Assembly (NCBI RefSeq): GCF_011927785.1 | Contig: NZ_JAATJK010000001.1 | Coordinates: forward strand, 1,922,001 to 1,986,000 | DNA length: 64,000 nt | From: Micromonospora profundi | Lineage (GTDB): Bacteria; Actinomycetota; Actinomycetes; Mycobacteriales; Micromonosporaceae | Direction: 5' to 3' | Shown here: positions 7,402 through 16,021 of the stretch, in pieces | Layout: each line of letters opens with the position of its first letter | Numbering within the stretch: the first letter of the stretch is position 1 | Notes under the pieces: generated by a model | The model's input: only the letters and a program-made list of their open reading frames with translations | The model's database searches: none | What the model was told of the DNA's origin: nothing | Translations under genes and position numbers: made by a program

Positions 7402-8691
7402 GTGACCGAACGCGCGCCCCTCGACGTCGACCTCGCGCTGCTCGGCGGCGGCGGCGCCGCGTCCCTCTTGCTCGCGGCGCTGGCCCGGCACGGCGTGCGC
7501 GACCTGCGGATCGCCGTCGTCGACCCGGTGCGCCGACGCGGCCAGGACCGCACCTGGGCGTTCTGGGGCCACCCTGACAACGACCTCGACCCGCTGCTCA
7601 GCGCGAGCTGGCAGCAGGTCGAGGTGGCCACGCCGACGCGCCGCCGCGTCCTGGACCTGGCCCCCCTGCGGTACGCGATGCTCCGCTCCGGCCCCGTCTA
7701 CGACGCCGCTGCCGCTGCCGAGCGTCGCCTGGGCGTCACAAGGATCGTCGCGCCCGCCGAGACGGTGACCGACGACGGCACCCGCGTGCTGGTGCGCGCC
7801 GGTGACGGGCGGAGCATCCGGGCCGGCTGGGTGCTCGACTCCCGCCCCCGCCCACCGGCGCGACCGGGGCGGACCACCTGGTTGCAGCACTTCCGCGGCT
7901 GGTGGCTGGAGGCCGACCGGCCGGTGTTCGACAGGCGCCGGGCGGTTCTCATGGACTTCCGCGCCCCGCAGCCGACCCGAGGCGTCTCCTTCGGCTACGT
8001 GCTGCCGGTCAGCGACCGCTACGCCCTTGTCGAGTACACCGAGTTCTCGCCGGACCTGCTCACCGACGCCGGCTACGACACGGCGCTGGCCGGCTACCGG
8101 GACCTGCTCGGCCTCGATCTGACCGGGCTGCGGGTGCGCGAGGTGGAGAACGGGGTGATCCCGATGACCGACGCCCCGTTCACGGCCCGCCCGTCCCCTC
8201 GGGTCGTACGCCTCGGCACGGCCGGTGGCGCCACCCGCCCCTCCACCGGCTTCACGTTCTCGGCCATGTACCGCCAGGCCGACCAGGTTGCCCGCGCACT
8301 CGCCGCCGGCCGGCCGCCGGTGCCCGACGCGGCGTACCCCCGGCGGCACCGCTGGATGGACGCGGTGGCCCTGCGCGCGCTGGACCGGGGTGGGGTCGGC
8401 GGCCCCGAGTTCTTCGACCGACTCTTCGACCGCAACCCCGCCGAGCGGGTGCTGCGCTTCCTCGACGGCGCGACCACCCCGGCCGAGGAGATCGCGATCA
8501 TGAGTTCCACGCGGCTGGTGCCGATGATCGCGGCGACCGCTGGCGACGCCGCGCACCGCGTCCGCGACCGGCTGCGGCCCGCCCGGCCCGCGCCGCCCAT
8601 CCCGGCCGCCGTGGTGGGCGCCGCGTCGGGCGCTCACCTCGAGGCCGAGCCGGACGCCGTCGGGCCGGGGTCGGCCACGCCGCCCGGCTGA
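7402..8691 (+). CDS. lycopene cyclase family flavoprotein
   Basis: The 429-residue protein starts at GTG 7402 (VTERAPLDVDLALLGGGGAASLLLA), giving an N-terminal dinucleotide-binding motif (GGGGAAS, about 15-21). It also has FWGH, the segment FGYVLPVSDRYALVEYTEFS, and RVVRLGTAGGATRPSTGFTF, all characteristic of CrtY-type beta-cyclases. It would close the ends of lycopene to beta-ionone rings at the membrane. No other carotenoid genes are in the window. The last ~45 residues are low complexity. It probably shares the divergent ArsR-controlled promoter region. Confidence 0.82.
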   Translation: MTERAPLDVDLALLGGGGAASLLLAALARHGVRDLRIAVVDPVRRRGQDRTWAFWGHPDNDLDPLLSASWQQVEVATPTRRRVLDLAPLRYAMLRSGPVYDAAAAAERRLGVTRIVAPAETVTDDGTRVLVRAGDGRSIRAGWVLDSRPRPPARPGRTTWLQHFRGWWLEADRPVFDRRRAVLMDFRAPQPTRGVSFGYVLPVSDRYALVEYTEFSPDLLTDAGYDTALAGYRDLLGLDLTGLRVREVENGVIPMTDAPFTARPSPRVVRLGTAGGATRPSTGFTFSAMYRQADQVARALAAGRPPVPDAAYPRRHRWMDAVALRALDRGGVGGPEFFDRLFDRNPAERVLRFLDGATTPAEEIAIMSSTRLVPMIAATAGDAAHRVRDRLRPARPAPPIPAAVVGAASGAHLEAEPDAVGPGSATPPG

Positions 8692-8702
8692 CCCGGGTCG
8701 GC

Positions 8703-9809
8703 TCAGCGCCTCGCTGCCACCGCATCGCGGACCAGCACCCGCAGGTCCTCCATCGGGTCGCCGTCACCCGCCCCGAGCAACGTCTTCGTCGCCGCCACAG
8801 CCAACCCCAGATCCGGGTACGCGTACGCGAGGCTGCCGCCGCTGCCTGCCGCACCGAACGAACCGTCGGCGTCCACGGCGTACCCGAGGCCCCAGGTCGT
8901 CTCCTGGCCGAACACCCACTCCGGGCCGGCTCCGGCTGGTGTCGTGGCGGTGCGCAGTCGGGCCGGCGAGATCAGCCGGACGCCGTCGACCTCGCCGATC
9001 AGGGCGGCGAGCATCCGAGCCGCAGCGCGGGCGGTCATGGTGCCGGTGGCCGGCACCTCGGCGGTGAGGAAGTCGGCGCGACCGCCGATCTCCGCGCCCG
9101 GTCGGACACCGGCCGGGGCGACCCGGTCGAAGTTCGGCAGGTTGGCGCTCGTGAAGTCGAACAGCGCCGACAGGTTGCGGTCCTCGACCCGGGCCAGCCG
9201 GTCCAGGTCGCCTGCCGGTACGGCGAGATACAGCTCGTCGGCGACCCCGAGCGGCCCGGCCACGTCCTCGGCGAGCACCTGCGACACGCGCCGGCCGGTG
9301 ACCCGGCGAACCACCTCGCCGATCAACCAGCCGAACGTCCACGCGTGGTACGCCTTCAACTCGCCGGGTGGCGCGATCGGTTCGGTGTCGGCCAGGAGCG
9401 CGCACATCCGGTCCCAGTCGGTGAAGTCCTCCGGCGTGACGTCCTTCGGCAGGGCGGGTACGCCCGCGGTGTGGGTGAGCGCGTGCCGCAGGGTGACGCG
9501 GTCCTTGCCGTGCCGGGCGAACTCCGGCCACACCTCGGCGATCGGCAGGTCGTAGTCCAGCTCACCGCGCTCGGCCAGCACGTGCACCACCGTCGCGGTG
9601 AGGACCTTGCCGGTCGACACGCTCCAGATCGGTGTGTCGGCGGTCAACGGCCGACCGGTGGCCCGGTCCGCGCTGCCGACGTGCACCTCCAGGATCGGCT
9701 CACCGTCGAGATAGGCGGCGACCTGTACGCCGGATTCGCGCCCGTTGCTGATCAGCTCGTCGATCGTCTGCCGCACCTCGGCCCGCAGGCCGTCCCAGGT
9801 CCCGTTCAT
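8703..9809 (-). CDS. serine hydrolase, beta-lactamase class C/esterase fold
   Basis: The 368-residue protein has the SxxK motif S65-T-G-K68, a Tyr in [10 protein letters not shown] (about 156) at the YxN position, and [12 protein letters not shown], matching class C-like esterases and peptidases (EstB type). No signal peptide is visible, so it is probably a cytoplasmic esterase or amidase rather than a resistance enzyme. The start is ATG 9809. It converges on the cyclase gene and diverges from rnhA. Confidence 0.82.
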   Translation of the reverse strand: MNGTWDGLRAEVRQTIDELISNGRESGVQVAAYLDGEPILEVHVGSADRATGRPLTADTPIWSVSTGKVLTATVVHVLAERGELDYDLPIAEVWPEFARHGKDRVTLRHALTHTAGVPALPKDVTPEDFTDWDRMCALLADTEPIAPPGELKAYHAWTFGWLIGEVVRRVTGRRVSQVLAEDVAGPLGVADELYLAVPAGDLDRLARVEDRNLSALFDFTSANLPNFDRVAPAGVRPGAEIGGRADFLTAEVPATGTMTARAAARMLAALIGEVDGVRLISPARLRTATTPAGAGPEWVFGQETTWGLGYAVDADGSFGAAGSGGSLAYAYPDLGLAVAATKTLLGAGDGDPMEDLRVLVRDAVAARR

Positions 9810-9925
9810 GGGATCGACTCTGGCAGACCGGGACGGGCCGGCGCGCTCGATTTTCGCTGTCCCCGGCCCGGCGTGGCCGCCCCCCGAGCAGGGCGTACGA
9901 CGTCAGCGCCGGTAGGTTGCCTGCC

Positions 9926-10402
9926 ATGGTGGACGCGGCGGCCGGCAGGGGCGTGCAGATCTGGACCGACGGGGCGTGCAGTGGCAACCCCGGGCCGGGC
10001 GGTTGGGGTGCGCTGCTGCGCTACGGCGACCACGAGCGGGAGCTGTGCGGCGGCGAGGCCACCCCGACCACGAACAACCGGATGGAGCTGATGGCCGCCA
10101 TCCAGGCGTTGGAGAGCCTGAACCGCCCGGTCAGCGTGGAGTTGCACACCGACAGCACCTACGTGCGCAACGGCATCACCAGTTGGCTGGCGTCGTGGAA
10201 GCGCAACGGCTGGTTGACCGCCGCGAAGCAGCCGGTGAAGAACGCCGACCTGTGGCAGCGGCTGGAGGCAGCCTGCGAGCGGCACCAGGTCACCTGGCTG
10301 TGGGTCAAGGGGCACAACGGGCACCCGGAGAACGAGCGCGCCGACGGACTGGCAAACAAGGGCATGACCGAGGCCCGGACCGCCGCCCCAGCCCGCCGCT
10401 GA
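9926..10402 (+). CDS. rnhA: ribonuclease HI
   Basis: This 158-residue enzyme cleaves the RNA strand of RNA-DNA hybrids. All acidic catalytic residues are visible in their motifs: D in [12 protein letters not shown] in NNRMELMA, D in HTDSTYV, and D in GHPENERAD, with the helper histidine in KGHNGH. The basic loop [10 protein letters not shown] is also present. I chose ATG 9926 with GGTAGG upstream; TTG 9917 is possible. The stop codon lies inside the first unit of a degenerate tandem repeat. Confidence 0.95.
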   Translation: MVDAAAGRGVQIWTDGACSGNPGPGGWGALLRYGDHERELCGGEATPTTNNRMELMAAIQALESLNRPVSVELHTDSTYVRNGITSWLASWKRNGWLTAAKQPVKNADLWQRLEAACERHQVTWLWVKGHNGHPENERADGLANKGMTEARTAAPARR

Positions 10403-10510
10403 CGGTCGCGCCGGCCTCAGCCCGCCGCTGACGATCGCGCCGCGCCGGTCATCCGCTGACCACAGCGCCGCGCCAGCCCGCCGCCGACAAACGCGCCGCG
10501 CGCTGAGCCG
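10389..10510. repeat. degenerate tandem repeat at the rnhA 3' end
   Basis: Units beginning cagcccgccgctgacg recur at 10389, 10418 and (weaker) 10450 and 10474, about 24-32 bases apart. The first unit includes the rnhA stop codon, and the second repeats it almost exactly. Similar degenerate repeats follow or overlap other stop codons at 27826 and 31471. Confidence 0.65.
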
Positions 10511-10525
10511 GCGCCGCGCCGAGTG

Positions 10526-10762
10526 TCAGCGGGCCGCGTCCGGATGGCCGGGCATGCTGGATCCGCCGCCGCTGCTTCCGGACGAGCCGCCCGTCATACC
10601 CGAGCCGTTGTCCTCGGTCACGATGTCCGGCCGTACGTCGGTGTCGTCCGGTGGCGGAACCTCGGTGTCCGCCTCGACCTGCACCAACGGGACCTGGCCG
10701 GCCTCGTCCTCGGCATGTGCCGGGTCCGCCGGCTCCTCACCGTCACGCTTTCGGAAACCCAC
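10526..10762 (-). CDS. small acidic hypothetical protein
   Basis: This 78-residue protein begins VGFRKRDGEE, is strongly acidic through about residue 52 (DEAGQ, DDTDV, TEDN), and ends in a Gly/Ser run. No domain is recognised and it is probably disordered. GTG 10762 has GGGGGG six bases upstream, which supports translation. It is alone on this strand between rnhA and the pentapeptide-repeat gene. Confidence that it is real is moderate. Confidence 0.5.
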   Translation of the reverse strand: MGFRKRDGEEPADPAHAEDEAGQVPLVQVEADTEVPPPDDTDVRPDIVTEDNGSGMTGGSSGSSGGGSSMPGHPDAAR

Positions 10763-10882
10763 GCCGTGCCCCCCGTCGGTGCCGTTGCGCGTCGGCGGTG
10801 GCTACCCGGCGTCATCGTGCCGAAACCTCACCCGCTCGGCGCCTGCCCGCCGCCGACTCCGCCGGGCGCGCGTGCTGACGGC

Positions 10883-11833
10883 TCAGCGGCGTCGGCGGCG
10901 GCGCGTCGAGGTGACGGCCGGCGTGGCGCGGCGCACCGGCGTGAGGGGCAGAGCCGTCCAGTGCGCCGGTCGGGTCAGCGTCGCCGGCAGTCCGGTGCGC
11001 GCGTCGCCGCGGGCGGCGTCCAGTTGGGCTTGGTGCAGGAAGAGCGTCTCGCGCAGGTCCGCGCCGCGTAGGTCGGCCCCTCGCAGGTCCGCGCCGGTGA
11101 CGTCGGCCCGGCCGAGGTCGACGCCGCGCAGGTCGGCGCCGATCAGCAGCGCTCCACGCAGGTTGGCCCGGCGTAGGTCCGCCCGGCGCAGGTCCGCCCC
11201 GATCAGCGGGGCGCCCCGGTGGTCGGCGCCTCCCGGGGAACGCGCAGCGTCGCCGGCCCGGGACAGCAGCGGATTGATGCGGTCGCGGTGCGCGGCGACG
11301 TCCACGGTGCGTAGCCGGGCCAGGTCGGCGGCGGTGAGTGCTGCGGTGTCGGCGCGGGCGCGTTCCAACTCGGCGCGCAGGCCGGCCGGCGGGTGCAGCG
11401 TCAGCGCCTCGGCGAGATACCAGAGCAGCTCGTGCAGGGGTCGCAGCACCGTGAACGCCTCGGCCATCGCCGGCAGGGTGTCCGGCGCGTCACGCCAGTC
11501 CCGTCCGCCGAAGGTGACCTGGGCGACCTGCTGCCCGGCGCCGAAACAGTCGAACACCGTGCAGCCTGGAAACCCCCGCTCCCGCAACTGCGTGTGGATG
11601 CCGCAGCGGTGGTCCGGCCGCAGATTGGGGCAGGGTCGCCCGGCCGGCTTGTCGATGGCGAAGTCCGCCGACGCGGCGAAGGCGGGCACCACGCAGCACA
11701 ACCCGAAGCAACGTCCGCAGTCGGCGCGCAACTGCGCCGACCCGGGCGGCGGTGCGGGGTCGGGCTGCACGAGACGGCCTCCGGGTGCTCGGGCGCTGGG
11801 AGCGCCGGGGGTCACCATTGTTTCGCGGGGCAC
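10883..11833 (-). CDS. cysteine-cluster plus pentapeptide-repeat protein
   Basis: The 316-residue protein joins two parts. Residues about 37-100 hold a cysteine cluster (DCGRCFGLCC, later PCPNLRPDHRCGIH and GCTVFDC) like the YkgJ-type metal/Fe-S cluster domain. Residues about 210-280 are pentapeptide repeats of the A(D/N)LR type (GADLRRADLRRANLR), which form a right-handed beta helix. The C-terminus is arginine-rich. Neither start (GTG 11833 or ATG 11818) has a clear ribosome-binding site. It follows the membrane-protein gene at 11855 by 21 bases and may be co-transcribed. Function unknown. Confidence 0.75.
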   Translation of the reverse strand: MPRETMVTPGAPSARAPGGRLVQPDPAPPPGSAQLRADCGRCFGLCCVVPAFAASADFAIDKPAGRPCPNLRPDHRCGIHTQLRERGFPGCTVFDCFGAGQQVAQVTFGGRDWRDAPDTLPAMAEAFTVLRPLHELLWYLAEALTLHPPAGLRAELERARADTAALTAADLARLRTVDVAAHRDRINPLLSRAGDAARSPGGADHRGAPLIGADLRRADLRRANLRGALLIGADLRGVDLGRADVTGADLRGADLRGADLRETLFLHQAQLDAARGDARTGLPATLTRPAHWTALPLTPVRRATPAVTSTRRRRRR

Positions 11834-11854
11834 CCGACCGGGCCGGTCGGGGGG

Positions 11855-12952
11855 TCACCGTCCGTGCGCGTCGCCGGCCGCCGTGGAGCGGGGCACCGGG
11901 GTACGCGGCCCGCCCGGCGGTGGCACCAGCCGACGGATCGCCCGCTGCTCGTCGCCGCGCCCGTACTTCTGGTCGAAGTGCCGCTTCACCGTCGCGGCCG
12001 GCGTGCGGTCGGTGTCGGCGGGCTCGGCCAGCCCGAACACCGCCGGGGCCGCGCCCGGGGCGCGGGGCGGCAGCACAGCCCGCACGGTCAGAGGCCCGGT
12101 CACCCGGAAGCTCCCGCAGTCGACGTAGTGCTGCCCGTCCACAGTCACGTAGGGCACCGGCACCTCGACCACGTCGGAGCCGTCGTGGCGCAGGGTGACG
12201 GTGACCGACCAGTATCGCTCCAGGTTCACGGTGGCCTGCTCGTGCTCCCACAGTTCCTCGAACCGGGCGTGCACGAACCCACCCCACGGGCTGTCCATGT
12301 CGACTTCCAGCTGGGGCACGTTGAACGAGAGCTTCCCGATGGGGAAGAACGAGATCAGCGCCCGCCCGTCCCACTGGTAGAGCTGGATCGACGGGGACGC
12401 GTCATAGAGCCGCACCTGGAGCCGGTGCCGCAGCGCGGGGTCCAGGGTGCTCTGGAAGGCCGCCAGGTGGCGCAGGTTGGTGCGGATCTGGCGTGGCACG
12501 TCCACCCGCTGCCGCTCCAACTCCTCGGAGCGTTGCTGCGCGGCGGTGCAGTCCGGGTCGAGCAGGAGCAACTGCACCTGCGCGCCGTTGGCAAGCGCCG
12601 TCCGTACCGCGCCCAGGGTCTCGTCCCGGTGCGTACGTTCCAGCAGGATCGTCCAGGTGTCGAGGATCCGCACCCGGCGGCCGGAGCGGTGCAGCCGCGT
12701 CACGAAGGCGCGTTGGTCGAAGCTGAGATGCTCCTGCACCCGCGCCCTGCGGGCCTCCTCGAACAGCGGGTCGAAGATGACGTACGAGATGGCCGCGAGC
12801 ACCACGCTGGAGCCGAGGTTGAGCAGCAGGTCGCTGAGGAAGCCGGTGCTGCGCCAGGCGGCGAGCAGCATCACGGCGGCGACCGTCAGCAGCACTCCGC
12901 CGACGACGAAGGCGCGTCGCTGCCGGCCGCCCCGGTCAGCCCACCCGGGCAT
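11855..12952 (-). CDS. membrane protein with cytoplasmic domain, function unknown
   Basis: The 365-residue protein has two closely spaced hydrophobic helices (about 15-35 and 38-60), then a large soluble domain. Notable stretches are RRVRILDTWTILLERTHRDETLGAVRTAL and QVQLLLLDPDC (about 95-140), reminiscent of PLD-like or related predicted signalling domains, but no HKD catalytic motif is present. The C-terminal 40 residues are Pro/Arg-rich. ATG 12952 sits behind a strong GGAGGAGG; a GTG at 12982 lacks one. It may form a two-gene unit with the pentapeptide gene. I do not assign a function. Confidence 0.7.
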   Translation of the reverse strand: MPGWADRGGRQRRAFVVGGVLLTVAAVMLLAAWRSTGFLSDLLLNLGSSVVLAAISYVIFDPLFEEARRARVQEHLSFDQRAFVTRLHRSGRRVRILDTWTILLERTHRDETLGAVRTALANGAQVQLLLLDPDCTAAQQRSEELERQRVDVPRQIRTNLRHLAAFQSTLDPALRHRLQVRLYDASPSIQLYQWDGRALISFFPIGKLSFNVPQLEVDMDSPWGGFVHARFEELWEHEQATVNLERYWSVTVTLRHDGSDVVEVPVPYVTVDGQHYVDCGSFRVTGPLTVRAVLPPRAPGAAPAVFGLAEPADTDRTPAATVKRHFDQKYGRGDEQRAIRRLVPPPGGPRTPVPRSTAAGDAHGR

Positions 12953-13070
12953 CCGGTCCTCCTCCGTCGTGGCCACGATCACCGGAATGCGGAGGATACG
13001 TGCCGGCTTTGCCGCTCGCTGTCCGGTTCACGACCAACGCGCCGGGTGCCCGCTGTCGGGGCGACCACAG

Positions 13071-13808
13071 TCACCTCGTCGCCGGCGCCACCTCCTCACC
13101 GGGGACGCCTGCCGCCCGTACGGTGAACCGGGGTGTCGCGGCGGTAAGCACGGCCGACGCCACCGGTGGGCCCCAGCCGTCGGTCAGGTCCGCCACCAGC
13201 GCGGCGACCAGCCCTGTCACGTCCCGTTCGGCGTCGGCGTGCAGCGCTTCGGCCACGATCAGCACTGACGACGTGTCAGCCCGTACGGCGGACAGGGCGC
13301 TCTGCCGGTTGACCCACCGCCGCGCGTGGGCCCGTCCGGCGGCGTCGACATAGGTCACCTCGCCGGGGTCGGGATGTTCGATGTCTCCGGCGAAGGTGAG
13401 GTAATCCTCGTCGCCGTGCGCGGGCCGGACTGTCAGGTCGCCGTCGACCCGGTCCAGGTCCAGCACGGCGACCGGGATGGCGTACGCGGCCGAGACGGCG
13501 TTGCAGAGATCCACAAGCGGGTGCAGCCGGGGCAGACCGCCGTCCAGGCGTAGCCGTCGCAGCAGAGCCTCGGAGGCACACCGGTACTGCGTGGGTCGCA
13601 ACCCCATGGCGGTGTACGCCCGCCGCCACGCCTGGATCTCACCGAATGTGCTCTCCGGGCCGCAGGCCAGGCGCTCCCGGGCGCGGGCCAGGTGGCCGGC
13701 GGCGCGCTGCCGCACGTCGGCGGTGGCGGTGATCCCGGTCGCCTGCACCACGCCGGCCACCAGGTCGGGGTGTGCGGCGCGCAGGTGCGCCGAGTGTTCG
13801 AACTGCAC
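13071..13808 (-). CDS. B3/B4 domain protein (PheRS-beta-like editing domain)
   Basis: The 245-residue protein is a stand-alone B3/B4 domain, as found in the tRNA-binding/editing part of phenylalanyl-tRNA synthetase beta (AYTAMGLRPTQYRCASEALLRR, LPRLHPLVDLCNAVSAAYAIPVAVLDLD). Stand-alone copies are thought to deacylate mischarged tRNA or bind amino acids, but this is not proven. GTG 13808 is preceded by TAGGA, in which TAG is the stop of the LysE gene, so the two genes are translationally coupled. Confidence 0.8.
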   Translation of the reverse strand: MQFEHSAHLRAAHPDLVAGVVQATGITATADVRQRAAGHLARARERLACGPESTFGEIQAWRRAYTAMGLRPTQYRCASEALLRRLRLDGGLPRLHPLVDLCNAVSAAYAIPVAVLDLDRVDGDLTVRPAHGDEDYLTFAGDIEHPDPGEVTYVDAAGRAHARRWVNRQSALSAVRADTSSVLIVAEALHADAERDVTGLVAALVADLTDGWGPPVASAVLTAATPRFTVRAAGVPGEEVAPATR

Positions 13809-13816
13809 GGGGATTC

Positions 13817-14428
13817 CTATCGTTCGGTGAGGGCGAGCGTCACGCTGAGCGCGACAAACGTGCCGGCGACGGACCGGCGCAGCCAGTCGGTGACGCGGGG
13901 ACGGGTCAGCACCCGGTCCCGTACGCGCGCCGCGAAGATGCCGTAGCCGCTGAACACCGCGAAGGTGAGCAGCATGAACACCGCGCCGCAGACGAGCATC
14001 GCCCGGGTCGAGCCCGGGGCGGTGGTGTCCACGAACTGCGGGAGGAACGCCACGAAGAACAGCGTCGGCTTGGGGTTGAGCAGGTTCACCAGGACGCCGG
14101 AGACGATCACCCGGGTCGCCGAGCGGGCCGGTTGATCGCCGCCGGCCCTGAAGGCGCTGCGGTCGCGCACCGTCGACCAGGCCAGGTAGAGCAGGTAGCC
14201 GACGCCGAGGTACCTGACAACCTCGAACGCTGTCGCGCTCGCCTGCATCAGCGCGGCAAGCCCTGTCATCGCCGCCAGCAGGTGCGGCACGACGCCCAGC
14301 GTGCAGGCGAACGCCGCCAGCACCCCGGCTCGGGCGCCTCGCGACAGCCCGGCGGAGAGGGTGAAGAACACCCCGGTGCCCGGGGTCACCACCACGACAA
14401 GCGTGGTGATCAGGAACGGGATTGTCAC
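13817..14428 (-). CDS. LysE family amino-acid exporter
   Basis: The 203-residue protein has six hydrophobic helices and the family motifs TPGTGVFFTLSAGLSRG (about 16-32) and NPKPTLFFVAFLPQF. LysE/RhtB proteins export amino acids or related compounds by proton antiport. GTG 14428 follows GGAGGACAACC. It is followed by the coupled B3/B4 gene and faces a MocR regulator across 61 bases, so the pair is probably controlled by it. Confidence 0.87.
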   Translation of the reverse strand: MTIPFLITTLVVVVTPGTGVFFTLSAGLSRGARAGVLAAFACTLGVVPHLLAAMTGLAALMQASATAFEVVRYLGVGYLLYLAWSTVRDRSAFRAGGDQPARSATRVIVSGVLVNLLNPKPTLFFVAFLPQFVDTTAPGSTRAMLVCGAVFMLLTFAVFSGYGIFAARVRDRVLTRPRVTDWLRRSVAGTFVALSVTLALTER

Positions 14429-14489
14429 GGTTGTCCTCCGGCGCGGTGGGCGGGCGGTCTCCTGCCCACTCTGCTGCCACGATGGACCG

Positions 14490-15986
14490 ATGAGCAGTGC
14501 CAAACCGAACGCGTCCGAGGGGTCCATATCGGCCGGGTCGGATTTTCTGCACCTGACCATCGCCGACGCGCCGCCCGGCGGCCTCGCCGACTGGCTTGCC
14601 GCGCGGCTGCGGCAGGCCATCGCCGAGGGGCGGATTCCGGTCGGCGACAGGCTTCCCGCCACCCGCGTGCTCGCCGCCGACCTCGGCGTCTCCCGGGGTG
14701 TGGTCACCGAGGCGTACCAGCGGCTCACCGAGGAGGGCCACCTCAGCGGCCGGGGACGGGCCGGCACCGTGGTGGTCGGCGGTCCCGCCGCGCCGGCCCC
14801 GCCGGCACCCGCCCCGACCGCCGCGCCGGCACCTGCGGCGCTCTTCCCGCCGGCTCCGGGCAGCGACATCTTCGACGCGGTACGCGCGGCCCGCGCGACC
14901 ATCGACCTGACACCCGGCGTACCCGACCTGACGGCTTTTCCCCGCGCGGACTGGCTGCGCGCCGAACGGACCGTGCTGCGTCGCCTGGCCGCGGCCGACC
15001 TCGGCTACGGCGACCCGCGCGGCGCGCCCGTGCTGCGGCAGGCTGTGGCCGCCCGGCTGGCCCGCAGCCGCGGCATCGCCGTCGACCCCGCCGACGTGAT
15101 CATCGTGGCTGGTGTGTCCCAGTCGCTCGGGCTGCTCGCCCAGGCGTTCGGCCCGGCCGGCATCGACCGGATCGCCGTCGAGGACCCGGGTTCACTCGGA
15201 GTACGCCAGCATCTGAACAACTGGCGGATGGCCACCCCGCCGATCGCCGTGGACGACGCCGGACTGCGCGTCGACGAACTGGCCGCAAGCGGCGTACCGG
15301 CGGTGCTGCTCACCCCCGCGCACCAGTTCCCGACCGGCGTGGTGCTCGACGGTGACCGCCGCCGGCGGCTCGTCGAGTGGGCGCGGGCCGGCGGTGTGGT
15401 CATCGAGGACGACTACGACGCCGAGCACCGCTACGACCGTCCACCGGTGCCGGCGCTGCACGGGCTGATGCCCGAGCAGGTCTGCTACACCGGCAGCGTG
15501 TCCAAACTGCTCGCCCCGGCGCTGCGGGTCGGCTGGCTGCTCGTGCCGTCCCGCTGGCGCGAGGCCGTGGTGGCCGCGAAACGCAACGCCGACCTGGGCA
15601 ACGCGGTGCTGCCGCAACTGGTGCTGGCGGAGCTGATGACCTCCGGCGCGCTGGATCGGCACCTGCGGCTGCTGCGCCGCCGGCACATCCGCCGCCGGGA
15701 CGCGATGATCGCCGCCGTCGCCCGGCACCTGCCGGGTGCCACCGCGCACGGTGCCGCGGCCGGGCTGCACCTGATGATCACCGTGCCGGGCGCCTTGGCG
15801 GACACCGACCTGGCGGCGGCGACGCTGGCGCGCGGCGTGAAGGTGCAACCTCTGACCTGGCACTGTCAGCGCCCGTACCGGCCGGGTCTGGTCCTCGGTT
15901 ACGCGGCCCGCACGACTACCGAGATCGAGAACGGCGTCACGCAGGTCGCCGCCGCGCTGCGCGACCTGACCCGCGCCACCAGCTGA
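14490..15986 (+). CDS. MocR-type PLP-dependent transcriptional regulator
   Basis: The 498-residue protein has a GntR winged helix (about 25-95: RLRQAIAEGRIPVGDRLPATRVLAADLGVSRGVVTEAY), an Ala/Pro linker, and a class I aminotransferase-like domain. PLP-domain marks include EDDYDAEHRYDRPP and the Schiff-base lysine in YTGSVSKLLAPALRVGW. MocR proteins sense PLP with an amine or amino acid. ATG 14490 is the first in-frame ATG after the divergent promoter region. The imperfect inverted repeat GTGGGCGGG...CCTGCCCAC in the 61-base gap is a possible operator. Confidence 0.88.
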   Translation: MSSAKPNASEGSISAGSDFLHLTIADAPPGGLADWLAARLRQAIAEGRIPVGDRLPATRVLAADLGVSRGVVTEAYQRLTEEGHLSGRGRAGTVVVGGPAAPAPPAPAPTAAPAPAALFPPAPGSDIFDAVRAARATIDLTPGVPDLTAFPRADWLRAERTVLRRLAAADLGYGDPRGAPVLRQAVAARLARSRGIAVDPADVIIVAGVSQSLGLLAQAFGPAGIDRIAVEDPGSLGVRQHLNNWRMATPPIAVDDAGLRVDELAASGVPAVLLTPAHQFPTGVVLDGDRRRRLVEWARAGGVVIEDDYDAEHRYDRPPVPALHGLMPEQVCYTGSVSKLLAPALRVGWLLVPSRWREAVVAAKRNADLGNAVLPQLVLAELMTSGALDRHLRLLRRRHIRRRDAMIAAVARHLPGATAHGAAAGLHLMITVPGALADTDLAAATLARGVKVQPLTWHCQRPYRPGLVLGYAARTTTEIENGVTQVAAALRDLTRATS

Positions 15987-16021
15987 AACGCCGACACCGG
16001 CCCGCACGTCGGCAGGGCTGG

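Noticed and set aside
11390..13126. Long plus-strand open frame opposite the membrane-protein gene
   Set aside because: It is antisense to two well-supported genes and has only composition-driven Arg/Gly/Val-rich sequence.
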